A stretch of DNA of 64,000 nt from Natrinema mahii (GTDB lineage Archaea; Halobacteriota; Halobacteria; Halobacteriales; Natrialbaceae): contig JHUT02000001.1 of assembly GCA_000690595.2 (NCBI GenBank), forward strand, positions 855,388-919,387, in the 5' to 3' direction. Positions 25,566 through 33,944 of this stretch are shown in pieces. The notes below the pieces were generated by a model, which saw only the letters and a program-made list of their open reading frames with translations, made no database searches and was not told the DNA's origin. A program made the position numbers and the translations under genes. The stretch's first letter is position 1. Each line of letters opens with the position of its first letter.

Positions 25566-25797
25566 CGGCCTCACCCCCGTGGCGACCGGGCGACGTTTCC
25601 GGATCGGGGATCGCTACGTCGACGCCAGCAGCGGAGCCGCGGTTTAGTCGCGCGTATGTGTCGCAGTCACCACAGCGATGGGCCCGATCCTGATCGTCAC
25701 CGAAGACACGGCGGAACCGGTCCGTGACGTGGGCTCCGCAATGCTGGCACGTCGAGTGGTCGACTGACGGCCACGGTGCAACCGTCACGCCGACCAC
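25558..25797 (-). CDS. DUF7563-like zinc-finger protein
   Basis: 79 residues: CQHCGAHVTDRFRRVFGDD and CGDCDTYARL give the pattern of DUF7563, a small haloarchaeal zinc-finger family. It is the first gene of the leftward chain, about 110 bases from attR, so the promoter should lie at about 25798-25860 (a TATA-like TAATATA is at about 25822-25830). Confidence 0.65.
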   Translation of the reverse strand: MVGVTVAPWPSVDHSTCQHCGAHVTDRFRRVFGDDQDRAHRCGDCDTYARLNRGSAAGVDVAIPDPETSPGRHGGEADA

Positions 25798-25904
25798 CTC
25801 CCGACGGCCTGTCGGCTACATGGTAATATACTGAAACCGAGAATTGGATTTTCGGCCGGCTCAGGGGTATGAGCGGCTAAGAGTTGAACACTTGGAAAAT
25901 TTCG

Positions 25905-25919
25905 AGTGGGACCGCCGAG
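25905..25919. repeat. attR: 3' end of tRNA-Pro
   Basis: AGTGGGACCGCCGAG, identical to 6937-6951. It covers the discriminator base, the 3' acceptor strand and the first T-arm bases, so integration leaves the tRNA gene whole. Confidence 0.85.
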
Positions 25920-25977
25920 AATTGAACTCGGGTCCTACGGACCCCATCCGCAGAGGATACCACTACCCCACGGTCCC
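25907..25977 (-). tRNA. tRNA-Pro (anticodon GGG)
   Basis: Read leftward from 25977. Acceptor strands GGGACCG (5') and CGGTCCC (3') pair fully, with discriminator A. The T-arm CCGAG-TTCAATT-CTCGG is canonical. The anticodon arm TGCGG-ATGGGGT-CCGTA places GGG at the anticodon after T33. No CCA is encoded and no intron is present. It is the integration target of the provirus. Confidence 0.95.
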
Positions 25978-26050
25978 GCACGTGAACCGATGGCCGTCTG
26001 CCGCTTAAGGGTGTCGTTTCGAAGGCGGTGCAGTACCCGGTTTCGTACCT

Positions 26051-26959
26051 CTAGACGAGGACTCGCTCGAGGTCGACGACGACACCCTCGTCGGCGTCCG
26101 GACTCGCGACCAGTTCGCCCAGACAGACCGCCGCGTTGTCGGGCGTGTAACAGGCGACCAGCGATCCCTGCTCGATCCCGTCGTCGGCCTCGATGACGCC
26201 GGGGCCGTAGACCGGCGCGCCCTGCGCGATTTCGTGGGCGGCCGACTCCGCGACCACGACGCTGGGGATCCCCTCGAGGATGCGTTCGGCGGGGTCGACG
26301 ACGTCGAACAGCGGCTCTGGGTCGTCGTCCTCGACCCAGAAGGCCAGCGCGTCGAGGAAGTCGTGGGCCGAATGCAGCGTCCGATCGTCGAACGGATCGG
26401 TGGCGGTCCGGCGCAGGTGGCCCATGTGCCCGCCGGTGCCGAGCGCCAGCCCCAGATCGTGACACAGCTTGCGGACGTAGGTGCCGCTCTCACAGCGGAT
26501 CCGCAACAGGAGCCGGCGCTCCTCGGTCTCAAGGACCTCGAGATCATAGATTTCGCGCACGCGCAGGCGACGCGCGACGGCGCTTTTCCGCGGCGGCTTC
26601 TGGTAGATCGGCCCCTCGAACTCGGCGACGACCGATTTCGCGTCGGCTGGCACCGGCGCGTGACACTCGAGGACGGCGACGTACTCCTTTGCCCCCTCGA
26701 GAAAGACCTGTGCGAGGCGGGTCGCATCGCCGAGCATGACCGGCAGGCAGCCGGTCACTTTGGGATCGAGCGTCCCGGCGTGGGCGGCGCGGTCGATCGT
26801 CGCCGCTGCCCCGCGGTCGGCGAGCGTCTCCGCGACCGCGTCGCGAAGCCAGCCGCTGACCTGATGGGACGACGGGCCGGGCGGCTTGTCGAGGTTGACG
26901 ACGCCGAAGGTGAGCAGTTCGGCGGGCGAGCGCTCCGCCGGAGGGCCACGCAGACTCAT
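26051..26959 (-). CDS. cbf5: rRNA pseudouridine synthase Cbf5/TruB
   Basis: 302 residues. Catalytic motif [20 protein letters not shown] contains the conserved aspartate; [25 protein letters not shown] and [12 protein letters not shown] complete the synthase domain. The C-terminal PUA domain (about 225-302) shows [20 protein letters not shown]. In archaea Cbf5 works with L7Ae, Nop10 and Gar1 on H/ACA guide RNAs and can modify tRNA U55. The ATG overlaps the cmk stop, so they form an operon. Confidence 0.95.
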   Translation of the reverse strand: MSLRGPPAERSPAELLTFGVVNLDKPPGPSSHQVSGWLRDAVAETLADRGAAATIDRAAHAGTLDPKVTGCLPVMLGDATRLAQVFLEGAKEYVAVLECHAPVPADAKSVVAEFEGPIYQKPPRKSAVARRLRVREIYDLEVLETEERRLLLRIRCESGTYVRKLCHDLGLALGTGGHMGHLRRTATDPFDDRTLHSAHDFLDALAFWVEDDDPEPLFDVVDPAERILEGIPSVVVAESAAHEIAQGAPVYGPGVIEADDGIEQGSLVACYTPDNAAVCLGELVASPDADEGVVVDLERVLV

Positions 26960-27534
26960 TCGAAGCCGTTCTCGAGGTCGACGCGTGCTTTCCCCTCGTC
27001 GCCGTCGGCCGCGTAGCGTTCGACGGCGGTGACGAGCATATCGAGGACCGCCTCGGGCTCCCAGCGGGCCGTGTTCACCGATAGATCGTAGATCGTCAGG
27101 TCCCGGATATCGATCCCGTAGTACTCCTGATAGCGCTGGGCCTCGCTGGCCTCGCGGGCCTTCGTCTCCTCCGTCGCTCGGGCGGGATCCTTGTCCTCGC
27201 GCTCGGCGATGCGTTCGCCGCGGACCCGCGCCGGCGCGTCGAGCCAGAACCGGAAGTCGGCCTGGTCGCCGGCCAGCCAGCCGGCGAGTCGCGACTCGAG
27301 GACCAGTTCGTCTTCCTCGACGGCGATCTCCCGAAGCCGTCGGTCGAGATCGCGATCGATCTCGTCGTTTTCCTCGGCGAGTTTGTTGAACTCGAGCGGG
27401 GTATACCCCCGCTCGTCGGCGAGTTCGCGGAAGATATCGCCGCCGCTGACGTGGTCGAGATCGAAGGCGTCGGCGAGCAACTCCGCGGTCGTACTCTTCC
27501 CGCTGCCCGGCGGGCCGGAGACGGTGAGTAACAT
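26956..27534 (-). CDS. cmk: Cytidylate kinase
   Basis: 192 residues, the archaeal short type. P-loop GPPGSGKST at the N-terminus, the nucleotide-binding [17 protein letters not shown], the substrate segment [19 protein letters not shown] and the lid region [11 protein letters not shown] are all present. It phosphorylates CMP and dCMP. It overlaps cbf5 and follows the DUF106 gene by about 100 bases, the usual haloarchaeal neighbourhood. Confidence 0.95.
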   Translation of the reverse strand: MLLTVSGPPGSGKSTTAELLADAFDLDHVSGGDIFRELADERGYTPLEFNKLAEENDEIDRDLDRRLREIAVEEDELVLESRLAGWLAGDQADFRFWLDAPARVRGERIAEREDKDPARATEETKAREASEAQRYQEYYGIDIRDLTIYDLSVNTARWEPEAVLDMLVTAVERYAADGDEGKARVDLENGFE

Positions 27535-27635
27535 ACCTTATCTGGGGAGGGTGGTACTAATGAGACTTTTCGTCTCCGCTGTCGGCGGAATTCCGACGGC
27601 CGCGGGCGTTCGCTCCGAATCGTGACGGAGACGGT

Positions 27636-28574
27636 CTACGACGGGGACATGTTGATGTCCAGTGCCTTCCGGATGAGTTGGTTGCAGGCCATCGAACACA
27701 GGAAGTACCAGAAGAGCCACACCGGGATGAATCCCTGCAAGCGGTCGCCCCACGAGACCTCGCCGGCGAGCGGGATGACGACCATCTCGCCGCTGATCCC
27801 GCCGTACATCTTCCAGTACATCCACAGGAACATCGGGATGGTAAAGAGCATGATCCAGACCATCGGTCGGAACTGCTCTTTGAACATCCCGAGGTTGTCG
27901 GCCATGGCTTCCATCTGCTCTTCGCGTGCGCGTTCGATCTCGTTCTCGAGGCGCTCGATCTCGGCCTCGCTCGCGCCGCGTTCCTCCGCGTCCTTTTTCT
28001 CCTGTCGGAGTTCCTTCTGTTCTTCCTGAACGGCTTTCATCCGCTCTTGGTATTTCCCCATGATCTCGGGGTTCATCAGGTTCGCCTGAAGCAACGAGGA
28101 GTAGAGGCCGGTGATCAGTGCGACCGAGAGGATCACGGCGTAAAACGGCAGCGCCGCGTCGAGGGGCCCGAGCGCGAGATCGAGCGTACTCCCGACGACG
28201 TTGCGGATCGAGTCGAACCAGTAGCCGGGCATCAACAGCAACGCACCGACGCCGGCGAGTTTGTCCCACTGCGACCAGCTCGATTCCTCCTCGTCGATCT
28301 CGATGTCGGCGGCCGCGCCCCCGCCGTCGCCATCGCCGTCGAGCGCCCGGTCGAAGGCCTCGCGGTCGGCGATCTCGAACCCGTCGTCGCCGTCGACTAG
28401 AACGCCCTTTTCGATCAATCGCCCCCACTGTCCGCTCGTCAGGTCGTCGCTGACGTCGGCCCATTGAACCTCGCCGCCGTTCCTGTCGGCTTCCTCGCGG
28501 ATGGCCTCGAGGGCCGCCGCCATCGAGGAATCCTCGCGGACGAGGGCGTCGATCTTTTCGGCTGTACGCGTCAT
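27636..28574 (-). CDS. DUF106 membrane protein (YidC/EMC3-related)
   Basis: 312 residues. The N-terminal 90 form a soluble, acidic domain. Then come membrane segments (KLAGVGALLLMPGYWF, FYAVILSVALITGLYSSLL), a long charged coiled coil (RMKAVQEEQKELRQEKKDAE and onward) and C-terminal helices (PMVWIMLFTIPMFLWMYW, FIPVWLFWYFLCSMACNQLI). DUF106 proteins are the archaeal relatives of YidC/Oxa1 and EMC3 and help insert membrane proteins. It sits beside cmk as in other haloarchaea. Confidence 0.9.
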   Translation of the reverse strand: MTRTAEKIDALVREDSSMAAALEAIREEADRNGGEVQWADVSDDLTSGQWGRLIEKGVLVDGDDGFEIADREAFDRALDGDGDGGGAAADIEIDEEESSWSQWDKLAGVGALLLMPGYWFDSIRNVVGSTLDLALGPLDAALPFYAVILSVALITGLYSSLLQANLMNPEIMGKYQERMKAVQEEQKELRQEKKDAEERGASEAEIERLENEIERAREEQMEAMADNLGMFKEQFRPMVWIMLFTIPMFLWMYWKMYGGISGEMVVIPLAGEVSWGDRLQGFIPVWLFWYFLCSMACNQLIRKALDINMSPS

Positions 28575-28753
28575 CTGCTTGGGCTAGGGCACGTCGGCTA
28601 TACAAGTGTTTTTCTTCGGTCTCCAGTTCCCGGCTCCGTTCGAAATATCACTCGTACAGAACAATGATGGACTGTATTCTGGCCTGAGTTGCGGTGAAAC
28701 GAGGTCTATAGGACCGGCTACGTTACAATATTCTAACCGATCCTTCCACACAG

Positions 28754-28761
28754 TTTTATAA
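28754..28761 (+). promoter_or_regulatory. TATA box of the VWA protein gene
   Basis: TTTATAAT lies about 25 bases before the ATG at 28786, which implies a nearly leaderless transcript. Confidence 0.5.
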
Positions 28762-28785
28762 TAGTGTCATCGTATATAGGAACGA

Positions 28786-31398
28786 ATGACCCGTCTCGGT
28801 GGATCTCCATCCGGTACTCGCTCGATGGAGCGTGGAGTGAGTCCGCAAGTCGCGATCGTGCTGCTGATCGGATTCGTCCTCGTTGGGGCGATACTCGTGT
28901 TCACTGTCGGTATGGGGGCTCTCGATTCGATTCAGACGCAGGCGACGGACGAGCGCGAACGACAGACCCTCCAACAGTTCGATCACGACCTCTCAGGGTT
29001 GACAAACGACGCAACAGGATCCGTGTATCTCGAGGAAGGGCAGTACAATATCTCAAACGAGAGTACGATCCACATCAATAGCTCGAACGGGTTCGAAGAA
29101 CTCTCGAATTACTCGGTTCCGATGGGGACGCTCCGCCAGAGCGGCGAGTCCGGCACCGAGTACGGATATCAGGCCGGCGGTATCTGGCGCAACGACGGCG
29201 GGGGAACGACCGTCGTCTCGGAGCCCGATCTCCGATACTACAAGGACGGCAATTACGGTCGGATCGACTTCTCTATCATGAGCCTCAGCGGAAACGCCGG
29301 CCCGGGCGAGAACAGCGTGACGCAGTATAATTCGTCACGGCCGTCGGTCGACACCCCGAGCGAAGACGAGTTCGTGAGCCACGTCGAAATCACCGTCGAG
29401 GAAACGCAGTATCACGATGGGTGGTACGAGTTCATGAGCGATGAGTTCAACGCGACCGATATCGACACGGTCGCACGCTCGAAGCCGACCGATTGTAATT
29501 TCGATGCCGACGTGAGCTTCGACCGAAATCTCGTCTGTCACGACCGAGACGACCAAACGGTAACCGTCATCGCGACGATCGACGGCAACAATCCGTTCGC
29601 CCACCACGTGGGAATCGAGCCGACGATCTACGGCGGTCTCTCCGCCGACAGCATCGAAGACGGGACCGTCGAATCCAACCTGAAGGTTTCAGGGTACACC
29701 AACGACACGACGAATACCTCCGACGACCTGTTCACCGTCGAAGATGGATTGGAACTCGAGGGCGATGCAGATATCGAGGGGTACCCAGTCCTCAATGGAA
29801 TGATCGATCCGTCCACCGGATCAGCGGTCGATCCGATATCGTACGTCTGGGATCCGAACTTCAAAACGAACACGGAGACTGTCGTCGACGACGATGACGA
29901 TCAGTACAAACGAAACGAGACGTGGATCGCACATCTAACCGACGACGTGATCGCGGCGAACATGTCCCGCCCGTTCGAGACGCACGAAGGCATCGACGAC
30001 GAGATCAACAACGGTGCGCTGGGCTATCTCAGGGACAACGCCGGCAGTGACATGGTCACCGAGTTCGACAGCACGAGAGACACGATCAACGAATCCGGCC
30101 GGTACTACACGAGCGAGTTCGACGTCGACAAAATCGATACGTCGGACGGGGACGTTCATATCGGCGTCGGCGACTTCGAAGACGATACGCTCTCGGGTCT
30201 GACCGTCACGGGTGAGAACCAGGCGTATATCTACACTGATACCAACGACCTGGAAATCACCGATGACGGCGGCGACAAGAGCGTCTCGGTCTCCGGGACT
30301 CGCAAGGGGAACTTCTGGCTGTACGGAACGAGCGCTACCGAGATCACGTTCGACGACGGGACAGCTTTCGATGGTGTCGTGTACGCACCCGATAGTGAAC
30401 TCACTCTGGAGGAAGACACCACGATCACTGGAGCAATCGTCGCTGGAGAAACCACTCTTGACGACGACGTGACGGTCAACTTCGATCGGAAACTCCGAAC
30501 CGACATCCCAATTCCGGAGGAGAATCAAGACATCACGATCGAAGAGGCTCGAGACCCGCTCGACGTGACTTTCGTCCTCGACGGTTCTGGTTCGATGGGT
30601 GACGTTGCTGGGTCGGTTACTGGGGATGACTGGCACAATATACGCTACAACTCTTGGACTGTCGATCCAGAAGCAAGTCATTCGCTGGAGGCTATGACTT
30701 GTAGCCACCGCAGGTGTACATCGCCAGAGACAATCGAGCCGGGCGGTACCTTCGATGCGAACGTCGTTCGAATCAAAGATGGTTCGGATAGTAGTAGTGT
30801 TGCGCTCGGCAGTGGAAACGATCCCTTTGAAATCCGTGCCGATGCGACACAAGACTTTATCAGTGCATTAAACGAGTCGAACGATGATCGTGCCGGCGTG
30901 TTCGAATTCGACACCAACGGACGGACCTTACACAGCCTGAGTTATGACCTCTCGAGCGTCAAGAGTTCAGTTTCGGTCGAGGCAGACGGGGGGACGGAGA
31001 TGGCAGCGGGAATGTCACCTGCCCTCGATCAGTACAGTAGTTCGAACGACAATGAACGCGTCATGGTTCTGCTGAGCGACGGTAAAAACAGCTATGGAAA
31101 TAGTGCAACCGAGGAGGCAGTCGACGATGCGATCGACAAGGACGTGACGATCTATACGGTCGGTCTCGGTAACAACCTCGACGAAGAGTTATTGAAAGAA
31201 ACTGCAACCAAAACCGGCGGCGAATACTACACCGCAGACAATGCCGAGGAACTGAAAGACAAATTCGGTCTAATTGCTGAGCGCGAAATCACCGACAAAG
31301 AAATCACGTTCGAGGTCGGGAATCTCCCCGATCCGGGCGAGTCCTCGAACGACTACGTGGTCAATATCGAGACCCAGCAGGTTCGTGTCGAAAACTAA
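28786..31398 (+). CDS. Surface protein with pilin-like N-terminus and VWA domain
   Basis: 870 residues. The start RGVSPQVAIVLLIGFVLVGA resembles a class III signal with a membrane segment, as in pilin-related DUF7289 proteins. The long middle part is acidic and beta-rich, with a parallel-beta-like segment around 470-560. The C-terminal VWA domain (from about 595) starts DVTFVLDGSGSMGDV with a complete DxSxS metal site and ends ITFEVGNLPD. It may be an adhesin at the cell surface or on pili. It stands on the opposite strand between adk and DUF106, genes usually adjacent. Confidence 0.7.
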   Translation: MTRLGGSPSGTRSMERGVSPQVAIVLLIGFVLVGAILVFTVGMGALDSIQTQATDERERQTLQQFDHDLSGLTNDATGSVYLEEGQYNISNESTIHINSSNGFEELSNYSVPMGTLRQSGESGTEYGYQAGGIWRNDGGGTTVVSEPDLRYYKDGNYGRIDFSIMSLSGNAGPGENSVTQYNSSRPSVDTPSEDEFVSHVEITVEETQYHDGWYEFMSDEFNATDIDTVARSKPTDCNFDADVSFDRNLVCHDRDDQTVTVIATIDGNNPFAHHVGIEPTIYGGLSADSIEDGTVESNLKVSGYTNDTTNTSDDLFTVEDGLELEGDADIEGYPVLNGMIDPSTGSAVDPISYVWDPNFKTNTETVVDDDDDQYKRNETWIAHLTDDVIAANMSRPFETHEGIDDEINNGALGYLRDNAGSDMVTEFDSTRDTINESGRYYTSEFDVDKIDTSDGDVHIGVGDFEDDTLSGLTVTGENQAYIYTDTNDLEITDDGGDKSVSVSGTRKGNFWLYGTSATEITFDDGTAFDGVVYAPDSELTLEEDTTITGAIVAGETTLDDDVTVNFDRKLRTDIPIPEENQDITIEEARDPLDVTFVLDGSGSMGDVAGSVTGDDWHNIRYNSWTVDPEASHSLEAMTCSHRRCTSPETIEPGGTFDANVVRIKDGSDSSSVALGSGNDPFEIRADATQDFISALNESNDDRAGVFEFDTNGRTLHSLSYDLSSVKSSVSVEADGGTEMAAGMSPALDQYSSSNDNERVMVLLSDGKNSYGNSATEEAVDDAIDKDVTIYTVGLGNNLDEELLKETATKTGGEYYTADNAEELKDKFGLIAEREITDKEITFEVGNLPDPGESSNDYVVNIETQQVRVEN

Positions 31399-31517
31399 CT
31401 ACTCCGAATCGCTACCAGCGTCGCATTACGGGCCGTTCTAAGCGCCGTTTCGGACGGAATACGCCGGATCCCTAAAAGGAAGTCACCGCCGTCCGTCGAT
31501 GATCCTCGAGCAAACGA

Positions 31518-32153
31518 CTACGACGCGTCTTCGATCGTGTCCTTCACGTCCGCCCAGACCGCGTCGGGGGCCTGCTCGCCGTCGACGCGCTCCAAGTCGC
31601 CCTGCTCGTCGTAGTACTCGATGACCGGTTCCGTGTTCTCGTGGAAGACCGACAGTCGCTCGCGGACCGTCTCCTCGGTGTCGTCGTCGCGCTGCTCGAG
31701 TCGGTCCTCCACTTCGGGGTCCTCGGGCGGGTTGTACTCGACGTGGTAGATGTCGCCCGTCTCGGGGTCGAGCCGGCGGCCGGTCAGCCGGTGGACGAGT
31801 TCTTCCTCGCCCACGTCGAGATAGAGGACGACGTCGAGGTCGGTCATGCCCTCGAGTTCCTCGGCCTGCTCTAAGTTCCGCGGGTAGCCGTCGAGGACGA
31901 AGCCGTCGGCCTGGGACAGCGCTTCGTCGACGATCGCGTTGACGACGTCGTCGGGGACGAGTTCGCCCTGATCCATGTACTCGCCGGGCGTGTCGTACTC
32001 GGTGTCCATGTCGGAGATGTCCATCTCCTTGTTCGATCGCAGCGCGTCGCCGGTCGTGATGTGATCGACGCCGAACTCCTCGATGATCTTTGCGCTCTGG
32101 GTGCCCTTCCCTGCCCCGGGCGCACCGAGGATCAGGATTCGTGGCTGTGCCAT
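31518..32153 (-). CDS. adk: Adenylate kinase
   Basis: 211 residues. P-loop [18 protein letters not shown]-binding [21 protein letters not shown] and the LID start [14 protein letters not shown] are typical. The LID lacks zinc cysteines. It interconverts ATP plus AMP and two ADP. A TATA-like sequence at about 32174-32182 implies a very short leader. Confidence 0.95.
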   Translation of the reverse strand: MAQPRILILGAPGAGKGTQSAKIIEEFGVDHITTGDALRSNKEMDISDMDTEYDTPGEYMDQGELVPDDVVNAIVDEALSQADGFVLDGYPRNLEQAEELEGMTDLDVVLYLDVGEEELVHRLTGRRLDPETGDIYHVEYNPPEDPEVEDRLEQRDDDTEETVRERLSVFHENTEPVIEYYDEQGDLERVDGEQAPDAVWADVKDTIEDAS

Positions 32154-32212
32154 ACGCCACCATTTACGGGCGTCACATAAAGGCTTAAAGAATCGGGCAC
32201 GTCTGTCGGTGT

Positions 32213-32623
32213 ATGACCCGCTTCGACGCCGCCGAACCCGCCGAGCGCCGGAAACTGTACGTCGACGCCATCACCGCTCATCGTGAGCGAAACAGCGCGT
32301 TTTGTACCCTCGAGGTCGACGAGGGGGCACTCGAGTCCGATGACGAGTCGACCACCGATCTGGGCGCCCCCTGGATCCAGTTCGGCGACGATACGATCAA
32401 CCTCGACTGTACCGATGCGGAACTCGAGTCGGTGAAGTCCCTCCTCGAGGGGTTCCCCGCGTTCAAGATCGACGATCTTCATCGCCCCGAGGAGGCCGAA
32501 GGGGTCAACGTCAGGATCAGCGCCAAAGCTGATCCGAACCGGATCGCACAGTTTCTCGACGACGTCTTCCTCGAGGTGTACGAACTGCCGTCGACGGTTC
32601 GTGTCTGGGCAGTGGAAGTGTAA
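32213..32623 (+). CDS. Conserved haloarchaeal hypothetical protein
   Basis: 136 residues, acidic, with no membrane segment. It has two alpha-beta units, the second ending in [20 protein letters not shown]. It is divergent from adk with about 60 bases between. I do not recognise its function. Confidence 0.7.
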   Translation: MTRFDAAEPAERRKLYVDAITAHRERNSAFCTLEVDEGALESDDESTTDLGAPWIQFGDDTINLDCTDAELESVKSLLEGFPAFKIDDLHRPEEAEGVNVRISAKADPNRIAQFLDDVFLEVYELPSTVRVWAVEV

Positions 32624-32954
32624 GCGCGCGGGCGCGCACAGATACCAGGAATCGGGGTTCGACCGGCACCGGTTCGCGTTGCCGCCGGCACCGGAACCGA
32701 ACTGGTTCGCCAACGGACTCATGCTGAAGAGTAACCTGTGCCCAGAAAGACATGACTCCGGGGCCGGCGGCGACAGAAAGAAGGGCGTCGGGTCCAACCC
32801 ACCAGTGATGAATCGTGACAGTGGTATCGGCCGCGTCGTCAGTGGAGGCGGGGATCGGACGTTGCAACCGACAGACCGTATCAGTCGGGCGGTTTCCAAA
32901 TAGATAAGTGCCCCCAGCAATCATCCTCCGACATATAACCGGCATTCAAAAGAG
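32624..32954. other. Intergenic region with coxB promoter
   Basis: No believable reading frame. Just before coxB, CATATAAC (32932-32939) is a TATA box about 20 bases from the ATG, so the coxB transcript is probably leaderless. Confidence 0.5.
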
Positions 32955-33944
32955 ATGAACACACTTTACAGCGCACTCATCGCTCCGATGCAGCGGACCC
33001 GCGTCGACGTGTTCGAGAATATCTTTCTGGTATTCCTCGGACTCGGGACGCTCGTCGGCATCGTCGTGGTCGCGTACACCTTGTACAACGCGTACAAGTA
33101 CCGCGACACCGGCGAGCCCGCGGGCGACGACGAGGATCTGCCATCGGTCGGGGAGTTACCGACAGGCGGAAAGGGCGGCAAGAAACTGTTTCTCTCGTTC
33201 GGCATCAGCGCCGTCATCGTCATTTCGCTGGTGATCTGGACGTACGGGATGCTGCTGTACGTCGAAGATCCGGGCACTGACGGCGCGCAAGACTCGATCG
33301 AAGTCGAGGTTACTGGAGACGGCTTCGCCTGGTTCTACGAGTACGATACCGGGATCGAAGCGACCAGCACCCTTCGAGTCCCCGCCGGGGAACGGGTCTG
33401 GTTACAGGTGACCTCGGGTGACGTCTGGCACAACTTCGGCATACCCGATCAACGGGTGAAAGCCGACGCGATCCCCGGCGAGTACGACGAGACGTGGTTC
33501 CAGGCCGACGAACCCGGCAAGTCCGAAATCGAGTGTTTCGAACTCTGTGGCGAGTACCACACCTCGATGGTCGGCACGCTCGATGTGATGCCCGAAGACG
33601 AGTTCGACCAGTGGATGGACGACCAGCTGACGATGCGGTTCACCATGGTCGACGGAAACGAATCCCGAGTCACCGAGGGCTACGAGCTGACCCTCGAGCA
33701 TCAGGAGAACGACTCCATCGAGGACCGCACCCTCACGGCCGAGGAGTTCGATAACGGGACGGTCGAGATCACCGATATCGAGCAGGCCGGCCAGTACAAC
33801 GTGACGATCGAGTCGACCGACGGGCAGTTCGAGACGGTCGAAGACCAGTTCGACATGACCGGTCCGGTCGACGAGACCTACACGCTCGAGATGAACGAGA
33901 GTGAAAACAATGCAAGCGAAACGAACGACGGAGGTGAGAACTGA
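32955..33944 (+). CDS. coxB: Cytochrome c oxidase subunit II
   Basis: 329 residues. Two N-terminal membrane helices (IFLVFLGLGTLVGIVVVAYT and ISAVIVISLVIWTYGMLLYV) anchor a periplasm-facing cupredoxin domain. The CuA site is complete: a histidine in DVWHNFGIP and the loop ECFELCGEYHTSM. After residue about 215 there is an extra acidic domain of roughly 110 residues ending in an Asn/Glu-rich tail, not part of the standard subunit. The stop overlaps the coxAC start. It takes electrons from a copper protein or cytochrome and passes them to subunit I. Confidence 0.9.
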   Translation: MNTLYSALIAPMQRTRVDVFENIFLVFLGLGTLVGIVVVAYTLYNAYKYRDTGEPAGDDEDLPSVGELPTGGKGGKKLFLSFGISAVIVISLVIWTYGMLLYVEDPGTDGAQDSIEVEVTGDGFAWFYEYDTGIEATSTLRVPAGERVWLQVTSGDVWHNFGIPDQRVKADAIPGEYDETWFQADEPGKSEIECFELCGEYHTSMVGTLDVMPEDEFDQWMDDQLTMRFTMVDGNESRVTEGYELTLEHQENDSIEDRTLTAEEFDNGTVEITDIEQAGQYNVTIESTDGQFETVEDQFDMTGPVDETYTLEMNESENNASETNDGGEN

